Below, one piece after another: positions 32,193 through 38,122 of a stretch of DNA of 38,122 bases. The stretch is from NCBI RefSeq assembly GCF_018283645.1, contig NZ_JAGSXH010000059.1, positions 1-38,122 on the forward strand. The letters are read 5' to 3'. How positions within the stretch are numbered: position 1 is the first letter of the stretch; the number at the start of each line of letters is the position of its first letter. The position numbers and the translations under genes are program-made. The stretch comes from Actinocrinis puniceicyclus. Lineage in GTDB: Bacteria > Actinomycetota > Actinomycetes > Streptomycetales > Catenulisporaceae. Under the pieces are notes generated by a model, which saw only the letters and a list, made by a program, of their open reading frames with translations, did no database searches and was not told where the DNA came from.

Positions 32193-34295
32193 GTGTCCGC
32201 ATCCAGTTCGCACGGTCGGCCGCGGGGTCAGGAACCCGGCCAGCCGCTACGCAGGTCGTCAAGGGTCGAGTCGACCCGGGCGCGCCGGGAGCGTCGCAGT
32301 TGGCGGACTCGCAAGGTCGGCACGATTTTCGCCGCCATGCCGGTCGTGGTGATCGCCGCTGTAGGCATAGCCATGGCCTCGCCCCTGCATCATCATCATC
32401 ACAACAACAACAACAACGCGGGCGGCGCGGTGGCGTGTGCGAACCCTGCCACGGGCGTCTCCGGGTCGACCGCGGCGGGCGCAGCCGGTGCGGCGAACGG
32501 GACCGGCGGCGCTGCCGGCACGGGTACGAGCACGATCGCCCAGGGCGGCAACTACGGCGGTTACGGCGGTTACGGTGGCAACACCAAGCACCACCACAAC
32601 CACGCCACGGCCTCCGCCACGACCACGTCGAGCATGGCGGCCGGAACCGGCATGAACACCGGCACGGGTGCGGGCACGGCCACCGGGACCACGACAGGCA
32701 TGACGACCGGTAACGGCGGCGCCATGGCGACGACCTCCGCCGCCGCGGGCATTGGCACTGGCACCGGCACTAACACTGGCACCGCGACCAGCACGGCCGC
32801 GACGACGACTTCCGCCGCCGCCGCCGCGTCGCCGTCGGCGACCAAGGCGTGTGCGACCGCCACCGCCACCGCCACCGCCGCCGCCGCTGCCACCACGTCC
32901 GCCACCGCCGCCGCCGCTGCCACCACGTCCGCCGCCGCCGCAGCCGCGGCGACTCCGAACCCGAACTGCACGCTGGTCGTGCCGCCCAACCCGCTCACGG
33001 CGCAGGGCCTGGCGACCCCGTACCAGTTCACCGCGACCAACGCGGCGATGGGCCCGTGCCACGAGGCGAACATCAACCAGAGCGCCTTCGTCCAGGCCAC
33101 CGTCTACGACCCGGCCACCGGCGCGCTGTCGATCTACGATCCGCTGGTGGTCGACATGGGCACGCAGCCGGCCGCCGCACCGGTCGTGCCGACGCTCCCG
33201 GCGAACGCCGTCGTCGGCATCTGGTTCGGCTTCAACGCCACCAACCTCACCTTGCAGGACTCGAACGGCAGCCTGGCCGCGGGCAAGTGCGTCAACGGCA
33301 TGGGCGCCGGCGACGTGTTCGGCCAGTTCGCGTACTGCAACTCCCCGGCGTTCTTCGCGGCGGTCAACCAGGGCATCCAGGCGGGGATGGTCACCGTGCC
33401 GAACCCCGGCACCGCGACCGACGGCCAGCCGTGCGAGACGCTGCGCGACTTCGCCCTGATCGACCAGGACCAGAGCGACAACGTCACCACCGCGTACCTC
33501 GCGAACGGCAACGGCCAGATCGCGCAGAAGACCGCGACCACCGCGGCGGCGATGGCCGGCGCGACCACCATCTCCAACCCGAGTGACAACGGCCTGCTGG
33601 ACGCCTTCGTGGACCCGGCTCTCGGCTGCGCGCCGTGGACCGCCCCGGACCTGGCGAACAACAACACTCCGACCACGTCGCTGGGCCTCGACGAACTCCA
33701 GGCCAACGCCTTCGCGCACACTCCGGTGGCGCTGGTCCCGGCCAACGACCCGATGACCCTGGTCAACGGCAACATGAGCAACACCAAGACCAACCTGTAC
33801 CGCGCGGGCGTGGACCAGCCGCCGCTGCCGGCCGGTGAGAGCCCGGCTGTCTACTGCGGCGACATGGACAGCATCCAGAGCGCTCGGCTCCAGCAGGACG
33901 TCAACCTCCTGATCAACCAGACGTCCCCGAACGCGGCGGCGGCCAGCAATCTGTTCACCTTCCTCGGGATGCGGCTGCAGCAGTCCTTCGGCAACCTCAA
34001 CTGCCAGAACTTCGGCCTGAAGAACCCGGTGACCACGCTCGGCATGAACGGCAACGTGGTGGTCTCGGTGGTCTTCACCCAGATGACCAACGCGGTCACC
34101 GCCGGCGCGGGCAACCCGGCGCAGAAGTGCCTCAACACGGCCGGGGCCACGGCACAGATGAACTGCGCGCTCACCGCGGTCGGCGTTGCGGCCAACGGCA
34201 ACGGCCAGGCGATGGCCCCGATGCCGATGCCGACCCAGACCGCCACCCCGCGTCCCTCGGGCGACATGCGCAAGCACAGCGGCCACCACTGGTAA
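32193..34295 (+). CDS. Large exported His/Asn-run protein with a low-complexity stalk
   Basis: The 700-residue protein has a long Arg-rich leader (1-41), a membrane segment (~43-62) that is a signal peptide or an anchor, then HHHHHNNNNN directly after it. Residues ~76-255 are Ala/Thr/Gly low complexity with GGNYGGYGGYGGN and KHHHNH. A structured part (~256-660) has several Cys and no family I know (CTLVVPPNPLTAQGLATPYQF, AVVGIWFGFNATNLTLQ, YCGDMDSIQSARLQQDVNLL). The C-terminus is KHSGHHW. His at three places suggests metal binding, but this is a guess. AAGGAG five nt before GTG 32193 fixes the start. It is translated right after the anchored Pro-rich protein, so the two may form one surface structure. 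Confidence 0.8.
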   Translation: MSASSSHGRPRGQEPGQPLRRSSRVESTRARRERRSWRTRKVGTIFAAMPVVVIAAVGIAMASPLHHHHHNNNNNAGGAVACANPATGVSGSTAAGAAGAANGTGGAAGTGTSTIAQGGNYGGYGGYGGNTKHHHNHATASATTTSSMAAGTGMNTGTGAGTATGTTTGMTTGNGGAMATTSAAAGIGTGTGTNTGTATSTAATTTSAAAAASPSATKACATATATATAAAAATTSATAAAAATTSAAAAAAATPNPNCTLVVPPNPLTAQGLATPYQFTATNAAMGPCHEANINQSAFVQATVYDPATGALSIYDPLVVDMGTQPAAAPVVPTLPANAVVGIWFGFNATNLTLQDSNGSLAAGKCVNGMGAGDVFGQFAYCNSPAFFAAVNQGIQAGMVTVPNPGTATDGQPCETLRDFALIDQDQSDNVTTAYLANGNGQIAQKTATTAAAMAGATTISNPSDNGLLDAFVDPALGCAPWTAPDLANNNTPTTSLGLDELQANAFAHTPVALVPANDPMTLVNGNMSNTKTNLYRAGVDQPPLPAGESPAVYCGDMDSIQSARLQQDVNLLINQTSPNAAAASNLFTFLGMRLQQSFGNLNCQNFGLKNPVTTLGMNGNVVVSVVFTQMTNAVTAGAGNPAQKCLNTAGATAQMNCALTAVGVAANGNGQAMAPMPMPTQTATPRPSGDMRKHSGHHW
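32874..32933 (+). repeat. 30-bp perfect tandem duplication inside the Ala/Thr stalk
   Basis: Two identical 30-bp units (32874-32903 and 32904-32933) begin ACCGCCGCCGCCGCTGCC and end ACCACGTCCGCC. They encode an Ala/Thr/Ser-rich decapeptide twice, in frame. Flanking GCCACC hexamers show the same slippage. Confidence 0.9.
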
Positions 34296-34388
34296 ACCCT
34301 GGGCCACCGGCGATGCGGATTAAGGGGACTGATGACGCGGGCCAGATGGTGACAGGGAGCGGATGAACACGGCAGAGACGCGCCGCTG

Positions 34389-34408
34389 AGGACTGGGAAC
34401 GCAGTCCT
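34389..34408. terminator. Small 7-bp hairpin after the His-run protein gene
   Basis: AGGACTG (34389-34395), loop GGAACG and CAGTCCT (34402-34408) lie in the 225-bp convergent gap 34296-34520, just before the stronger hairpin at 34419. It may be a first, weaker terminator stem. Confidence 0.5.
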
Positions 34409-34418
34409 GTGAAGCACC

Positions 34419-34456
34419 CGGCCCGCGTACCCTGGAAAGTCAGGGTACGCGGGCCG
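34419..34456. terminator. Perfect 16-bp hairpin between convergent genes
   Basis: CGGCCCGCGTACCCTG (34419-34434), loop GAAAGT, and its exact complement at 34441-34456 form a strong stem. It lies between the His-run protein gene and the convergent methionine aminopeptidase and can end both. Confidence 0.85.
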
Positions 34457-34520
34457 CTCGCATGCGCCGGATCTCGCCAGCGGCCCATTGTCGTCGGCCG
34501 GGACGGGCGCGGGCACGACC

Positions 34521-35303
34521 TCACGAGTGCGCGTGCTCGGGCAGAGTGAGGATCTCGGCGCCGTCGCGGGTGATGGCGATCGTGTGCTCACTGTGTGCCG
34601 TCCGGCAGCCCGTCGCGCTTCGCAGCGTCCACCCGTCGTCGTCGGTGACGAGCTCGGCGGTGTCCGCCATGACCCACGGCTCCAGCGCCAGCAGCAGCCC
34701 GGGACGCAGTCGGTAGCCGCGGCCGGGCCGCCCGGTGTTCGAGACGTGCGGGTCCTGATGCATCGTCGATCCGACGCCGTGGCCTCCGAACTCGGTGTTG
34801 ACCGGATACCCCGCTTCGCGCAGGGTCGAGCCGATGGCATGGGAGATGTCGCCGATGCGAGCCCCGGGCCCGGCTGCGGCGATCCCCGCGCGCAGCGCCC
34901 GCTCGGTCGCGCTGATCATCGCGACGCTCTGCGGCGGCTTCGACTCGCCCACGATGAAGCTGATGGCGCTGTCCGCGACGATTCCGTCCGTTGAGACGGC
35001 GAGGTCGAGCGACAGCAGATCGCCGTCGGCGAGCGTGTAGTCGTGAGGCAGTCCGTGCAGCACGGCGTCGTTGACGGACGTGCAGATGTAGTGACCGAAC
35101 GGGCCGCGCCCGAAGGACGGCGCGTAGTCGACGTAGCAGGACACCGCCCCGGCCTCGACGATCATGGTCTCGGCCCATCGGTCGATGTCCAGCAGGTTGG
35201 TACCCACTACACTGCGGCTCTTGAGGGTCTGCAGAATGCGCGCGACCAGGGCACCTGCCTGCTTGGCTCGGTGCAGTTCGGTCGGGCTCAGGATCTCGAT
35301 CAT
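34521..35303 (-). CDS. map: Type I methionine aminopeptidase
   Basis: The 260-residue cytoplasmic metalloenzyme removes the initiator Met from nascent proteins. It has the pita-bread fold with ligands and catalytic His in order: His83 (VLHGLP), Asp100 (LSLDLAV), Asp111 (VADSA), His175 (GGHGVG), Glu208 (LEPW) and Glu239 (HSEHT). The length is usual for a type Ia enzyme without an N-terminal extension. ATG 35303 gives MIEILSPTEL, the family's normal start; an in-frame ATG at 35342 would add 13 residues and reach into the operator-like repeats. It is divergent from a small XRE regulator, which may control it; actinomycetes often carry several such paralogues. Confidence 0.92.
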   Translation of the reverse strand: MIEILSPTELHRAKQAGALVARILQTLKSRSVVGTNLLDIDRWAETMIVEAGAVSCYVDYAPSFGRGPFGHYICTSVNDAVLHGLPHDYTLADGDLLSLDLAVSTDGIVADSAISFIVGESKPPQSVAMISATERALRAGIAAAGPGARIGDISHAIGSTLREAGYPVNTEFGGHGVGSTMHQDPHVSNTGRPGRGYRLRPGLLLALEPWVMADTAELVTDDDGWTLRSATGCRTAHSEHTIAITRDGAEILTLPEHAHS

Positions 35304-35330
35304 GCGGCGCCATTCCCGGTTGCCAATAAC

Positions 35331-35366
35331 TATCCCGGCCATGTTATCCCGGTATTAGTATCGGGA
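35331..35366. promoter_or_regulatory. TATCCCGG repeats in the MetAP/XRE divergent promoter
   Basis: TATCCCGG occurs at 35331-35338 and 35345-35352 (14-bp phase), and an inverted TATCGGGA at 35359-35366 pairs with the second copy (CCCG...CGGG). TATTAGTAT between them could be a -10 region for the XRE gene, whose ATG is at 35369, giving a very short leader. The likely binder is the XRE protein itself. Confidence 0.5.
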
Positions 35367-35368
35367 CC

Positions 35369-35677
35369 ATGGTCAGGTTGCCGCTCACACCCGCGGAGGT
35401 CGAGCGCGGACAGCGCCTCGGTGCCCTCTTGCGTCGCGCCAGGGGAGAGCGCTCGATGCTTGAGACCGCGCTCGAAGCACGCGTGTCACCGGAGACCCTC
35501 CGCAAGATCGAGTCGGGCCGTGTGGCGACCCCCGCCTTCCCGACCATCGCGGCGATCGCCGCCGTCCTCGGCCTCTCCCTCGACGCGGTCTGGGCCGAGA
35601 TCAACCGGCCCGAACCCGGTGACGAACCGGCCGGACCGGTGCGGGGCGCACGGGAACGACTGGCGTCGTACGGCTGA
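35369..35677 (+). CDS. Small XRE-family helix-turn-helix regulator
   Basis: A 102-residue protein with a Cro/CI-type HTH at about 16-72: RLGALLRRARGERSMLETALEARVSPETLRKIESG, then PTIAAIAAVLGLSLDAVW. The short tail is polar with no sensor domain, so it binds DNA as a small dimer and may respond through a partner. It lies divergent to methionine aminopeptidase over TATCCCGG repeats, suggesting autoregulation and control of that gene. ATG 35369 is only a few bases after the possible -10 region, so translation may be nearly leaderless. It is not part of an obvious toxin-antitoxin pair, because no toxin-like ORF adjoins it. Confidence 0.85.
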   Translation: MVRLPLTPAEVERGQRLGALLRRARGERSMLETALEARVSPETLRKIESGRVATPAFPTIAAIAAVLGLSLDAVWAEINRPEPGDEPAGPVRGARERLASYG

Positions 35678-35689
35678 GACCCGGACGCG

Positions 35690-35736
35690 GTGCCGGTGCC
35701 CCTGCCCGTGCCGGTGCCCCTGCCCCTGCCCCTGCC
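35690..35736. repeat. 18-bp GTGCCGGTGCCCCTGCCC repeat
   Basis: Two perfect 18-bp units (35690-35707 and 35708-35725) continue as CCTGCC hexamers. They lie in the 202-bp gap 35678-35879 between the convergent XRE and anti-sigma genes. Confidence 0.8.
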
Positions 35737-35764
35737 TCGCGCGGATGCGAAGCCGACACAGGTA

Positions 35765-35836
35765 CGCCCCCGAAGCAGACCGGTTCCGTCAGGCCGACCG
35801 TCGTGGCCGGTCGCGGTCCCGGCCGCCTCGGGGGCG
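35765..35836. terminator. Large nested stem-loop between XRE and anti-sigma genes
   Basis: An outer stem CGCCCCCGA (35765-35773) / TCGGGGGCG (35828-35836) encloses an inner CGACCG (35795-35800) / CGGTCG (35808-35813) hairpin. The position between convergent genes fits a shared terminator. Confidence 0.55.
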
Positions 35837-35879
35837 AAGCAGGGCGCTGTTAGCCGCCGCTCGCGCGCAGCCGCGCGAG

Positions 35880-36830
35880 TCAGTGCACGGGCACCTCTAG
35901 CAGCGTCTTGCCGGTGGCGGTCACCACCTGGAACTTCGTGATCTCGTCGGCCTGCATCGCCACTCCGCCCGGAATGGTCGCGGTGCCGCTCGACGGCGCC
36001 CACCAGGTACTGGCCACGACGCGGTTGCCCTTGCCGTCGAGCGCCAGCAGCATGCAGTCGTCACCGGGAGGGACGTTGTGCATCGTCACCTGCACCCAGC
36101 TGCCCCACTCGGTCGCGTGGTACTGGACCGTGCCGGTGATGCCCATCGCCGTGTTGCTTCCATCGAGGGTCTTGCCGAAAGCCGACGGGGCCTTCGGACC
36201 CGCCGTCCCGGCGTACACGCCGATCACCGCGACCGCGGCCAGCACGCCGCCGGCCGCCGCGATCGACACGCGGCGCACGAGCGTGCCCGACCAGAGCCCG
36301 GCCAGGAAGCCGGACTTCTGATGCCCGCCGGAGCGCTGCCGCGCGGAACGGCGCCGCCGCGCCCGGCCCGAGTGACCGGAGCCGGCCGCCGCGGGGGAGA
36401 AGGAGTGATCCGAGCCGGCGGAGGCGTCGGCGAACCCGCCCGCGCCGCGCGCCGACGCGCCGGCGGCCGGGCCGTCCGGCACCGCCAGGCCCGAGGCCTC
36501 GCGAGCCGCGGCCTTCTCCAGCAGCCGCGTGAGCAGTTCGCCGTCCGGGGGCACCGGACCGGCGGCCATCTCGGTTTCGGTGATGCGGGCCAGGATCCCC
36601 GGGACGGCGGCCATCTCCCGGTACTCGGCGCGGCACGCGGCACAGTCCACCAGGTGCATGCGCACGTGGTCGGCCTCGGCCGGGTCCAGCGCGCCGAGCG
36701 CGTACGAGCCGAGCGAGATCCGCTGGTCCGGCGAGCAGGAGTCCGCCGGCGGCGGGTATCCGGGCGGGTAGCCGGGAGGTCCGGTCCTTCCCCGGCCGGA
36801 CCCGGCGCCCGCGTGCGAGCGATCGGTCAC
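35880..36830 (-). CDS. Membrane anti-sigma factor with ZAS zinc domain (RskA-like)
   Basis: The 316-residue anti-sigma factor has a Pro/Gly-rich start and a ZAS domain at ~33-80 with zinc ligands His55, His59, Cys63 and Cys66 (HVRMHLVDCAACRAEY). A polar Ala/Gly/Ser linker with RARRRRSARQR precedes one membrane helix (~188-208). The outer domain (~210-316) is RskA-like: WGSWVQVTMHNVPPGDDCMLLALDGKGNRVV and the closing GKTLLEVPVH. It should hold the sigma factor at the membrane until regulated proteolysis frees it. GTG 36830 overlaps the sigma stop as GTGA. This pairing is typical of ECF sigma factors of the SigK/SigL type. Confidence 0.92.
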   Translation of the reverse strand: MTDRSHAGAGSGRGRTGPPGYPPGYPPPADSCSPDQRISLGSYALGALDPAEADHVRMHLVDCAACRAEYREMAAVPGILARITETEMAAGPVPPDGELLTRLLEKAAAREASGLAVPDGPAAGASARGAGGFADASAGSDHSFSPAAAGSGHSGRARRRRSARQRSGGHQKSGFLAGLWSGTLVRRVSIAAAGGVLAAVAVIGVYAGTAGPKAPSAFGKTLDGSNTAMGITGTVQYHATEWGSWVQVTMHNVPPGDDCMLLALDGKGNRVVASTWWAPSSGTATIPGGVAMQADEITKFQVVTATGKTLLEVPVH

Positions 36831-37465
36831 AGAGTGACCCCCCGTTCCTCACAGGCGAGCCGCAGGGCTCTCAATGCGTAGTAGGTGCGGGACTTCACGG
36901 TCCCGGGAGGTATACCGAGCGTCTTCGCGGCCTGCGCCACCGACGCTCCATGGTAGTAGGTTTCCACGAGCACGGCCCGGTGCTCCGGGGAGAGCACCGA
37001 GACCACCTCGGCCAGTTCCCACGCATCCAGACTGCGGTCGTACGGGTCGGCCGAGGTGTCGGCCAGCGACTGCGCCCAGTCCTCCCCCAGGCGGCCCTCG
37101 CCGACCTCGGCCGGACGGGTCTTGCGCGCCCTGATCGCGTCGATGACCAGGTTGCGCGCGACCGTGAACAGCCAGTTGCGCGGCGAGCCGCGGGACGGAT
37201 CCATCGCCTCCGGGTGTGTCCACGCCCGCAGCAGGGTCTCCTGGACCACATCCTCGGCTGACGAGCGGTCCCCGTGCAGCAGCCGCAGCGCGTATCCGAG
37301 CAGCGGTCCGGCATGCTCGGCGTAGAGCGCCCGCAGCCGCTCCTCGCTGGTGCGCGCCGGTTTTCGGGACTGATCCGCCTTGGTTGGCAGGGTTCTGCCA
37401 AACGACCGGTTCAACAGTTCCACTCCGAGTGGGTAGGGCTTCGGGAGCGTAGCGTTATCTGCCAC
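36827..37465 (-). CDS. ECF-family RNA polymerase sigma factor
   Basis: The 212-residue sigma factor has an N-terminal extension of about 40 residues, sigma region 2 at ~42-112 (LYAEHAGPLLGYALRLLHG, AEDVVQETLLRAW, NWLFTVARNLVIDAIRARK), and region 4 at ~150-203 (LSPEHRAVLVETYYHG, VAQAAKTLGIPPGTVKSRTY). The YYHG form and the RskA-like partner suggest the ECF group of SigK/SigL. GTG 37465 overlaps the upstream gene by 11 bp; GTG 37423 (VELLNRSFG) is an alternative start that would avoid the overlap. The anti-sigma gene follows with a GTGA overlap. The stimulus is unknown, though an envelope signal is likely. Confidence 0.92.
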   Translation of the reverse strand: MADNATLPKPYPLGVELLNRSFGRTLPTKADQSRKPARTSEERLRALYAEHAGPLLGYALRLLHGDRSSAEDVVQETLLRAWTHPEAMDPSRGSPRNWLFTVARNLVIDAIRARKTRPAEVGEGRLGEDWAQSLADTSADPYDRSLDAWELAEVVSVLSPEHRAVLVETYYHGASVAQAAKTLGIPPGTVKSRTYYALRALRLACEERGVTL

Positions 37466-38122
37466 GGAGTTCTCGCACCGCCGCTCCGAGCCGGCTGCTC
37501 AGTCTTCCGCCGCGGCGCTCGTACGACGGTTCCTGCGTGTCCTCCTCCTCGTTCTGCGGTCGGACGTTCTGCGCGTTCTGGCCGAGCCAGCCCGCCCAGT
37601 CCTGGTTGAGCATCCCGGCGAAGGTCTGCGTCGCCTCGGCCGGAGGCAGCGCGGGCGGCACGGCCGAGGCCACGGGCACCGCGGTGTCAGGGCCCGAGGG
37701 CAGCGCGGGCAGCACGTTCTGGGCCTGGCCGGCGGCCAGCATCGCCTGCTGCGCGGCAGCCCACTCGTATGCCTGCTGATACGCCTGGGTCATCGCGCCG
37801 TACTGCGGGCCGGAGCCGGGGACCGCATCGTCCACCCCATAGCCGAAGCCACTGCCGAAGCGGTAGCCAGGAACGTTACCGTACCCTGAGGGCGCAGGCG
37901 CCGGGTATTGCGGAACCGAGCCGAACTGCTGCATGAACTGATACTGACGTAGCTGGTCTGCGATCGGACCGCCGAAGACCAGCACGGCGACCCAGCTTTG
38001 CCCGTCGCCCAGGCTCTGCCCGTTTCCGAACATCTGGCCGAGGAACTGGGAGAGCATGGCCGGCCCGGTGTTCGGCGGCAGCATGCCCGCGCCCGGCATG
38101 GCCGGCCCGCCCGCCGCCGCAC
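37455..38122 (-). CDS. Gln/Pro/Gly-rich protein of unknown function, 5' end outside the window
   Basis: At least 214 residues from ATG 38099, but the frame stays open to the window edge with similar composition (AAAGGPAMPGAGM), so the start may lie outside. Composition is rich in Gln, Pro, Gly, Ala and aromatic residues: PNTGPAMLSQFLGQMFGNGQ, SGYGNVPGYRFGSGFGYG, then a helical QAYQQAYEWAAAQQAMLAAG and the tail EEEDTQEPSYERRGGRLSSR. There is no membrane helix. A short hydrophobic SWVAVLVFGGPIADQL lies near the start. It overlaps the sigma gene by 11 bp and is probably the first known gene of that operon. No family is recognised. Confidence 0.6.
   Translation of the reverse strand, partial: AAAGGPAMPGAGMLPPNTGPAMLSQFLGQMFGNGQSLGDGQSWVAVLVFGGPIADQLRQYQFMQQFGSVPQYPAPAPSGYGNVPGYRFGSGFGYGVDDAVPGSGPQYGAMTQAYQQAYEWAAAQQAMLAAGQAQNVLPALPSGPDTAVPVASAVPPALPPAEATQTFAGMLNQDWAGWLGQNAQNVRPQNEEEDTQEPSYERRGGRLSSRLGAAVRELRGR

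Noticed and set aside
32388-32417. HHHHHNNNNN coding run looks like an engineered affinity tag
   Set aside because: It has five His, lies inside a long native reading frame behind a membrane segment, and other His clusters occur in the same protein; no vector sequence is nearby.
32259-34307. A 682-residue minus-strand open frame opposite the His-run protein
   Set aside because: It lacks any signal or domain, is Arg/Gly/Val-rich, and the plus strand has a strong ribosome site, signal segment and coupled operon partner.
35369-35677. XRE gene as an antitoxin of a toxin-antitoxin pair
   Set aside because: No toxin-like ORF adjoins it; its neighbour is a complete methionine aminopeptidase on the opposite strand.

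Overview
The window reads as a chromosomal stretch of a high-GC actinomycete, probably a filamentous soil saprophyte. GC is very high, third codon positions are almost all G or C, GTG starts are common, and several gene pairs overlap by ATGA or GTGA. The gene content fits: an F420-type PPOX protein, LacI and ROK regulators, a PknB-like kinase, CBM2-bearing glycosidases and an ECF sigma/ZAS anti-sigma pair. I cannot name the genus. I see no tRNA, rRNA, CRISPR array, transposase or phage gene.

Left part (1-10373). The first ~120 bases are an odd junction: an ANTAR domain read on the minus strand abuts the C-terminal two thirds of a ferredoxin-reductase-type flavoprotein on the plus strand. Next come two minus-strand fusion genes that overlap by ATGA. 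One is DUF2064 glycosyltransferase-like plus methyltransferase; the other is a GT-C membrane glycosyltransferase plus a GT2 enzyme. Divergent to them is an OmpR-type two-component pair, and the shared intergenic region carries 11-bp-phased CCGTAA repeats. A DUF1697 gene, a small alpha/beta protein, a secreted protein of unknown function and a nucleotide-sugar epimerase with a Cys-rich insertion follow.

Middle part (10374-20622). A ROK regulator is followed, in the same frame after one TAG codon, by a decaying ricin-type lectin module and then a DUF2264 gene. After these come an F420/PPOX protein, an ABC-2 exporter pair of DrrAB type, a LacI regulator with a GGAAAGCGCTTTCC palindrome beside its start, a small membrane protein and a type II NADH dehydrogenase.

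Polysaccharide and lipid part (20851-27819). A secreted lipase has two adjacent palindromes in its promoter region. Two paralogous secreted clan GH-A glycosidases, each with a CBM2, diverge from a 479-bp control region holding two GAAAGTTTC-core operators. A LacI regulator lies downstream of the second. Together these look like an inducible plant-polysaccharide (arabinoxylan-type) degradation locus.

Envelope part (27899-38122). A Ser/Thr kinase with a Cys-containing extracellular domain sits downstream of a secreted propeller-like protein. A two-gene operon encodes an anchored Pro/Ala-rich protein and a large secreted protein with natural His and Asn runs and a long Ala/Thr/Gly segment. A methionine aminopeptidase diverges from a small XRE regulator over TATCCCGG repeats. 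The window ends with an overlapping operon of an unknown Gln/Pro-rich protein, an ECF sigma factor and its membrane anti-sigma factor. Perfect long hairpins mark many gene ends, and short tandem repeats are scattered between genes.
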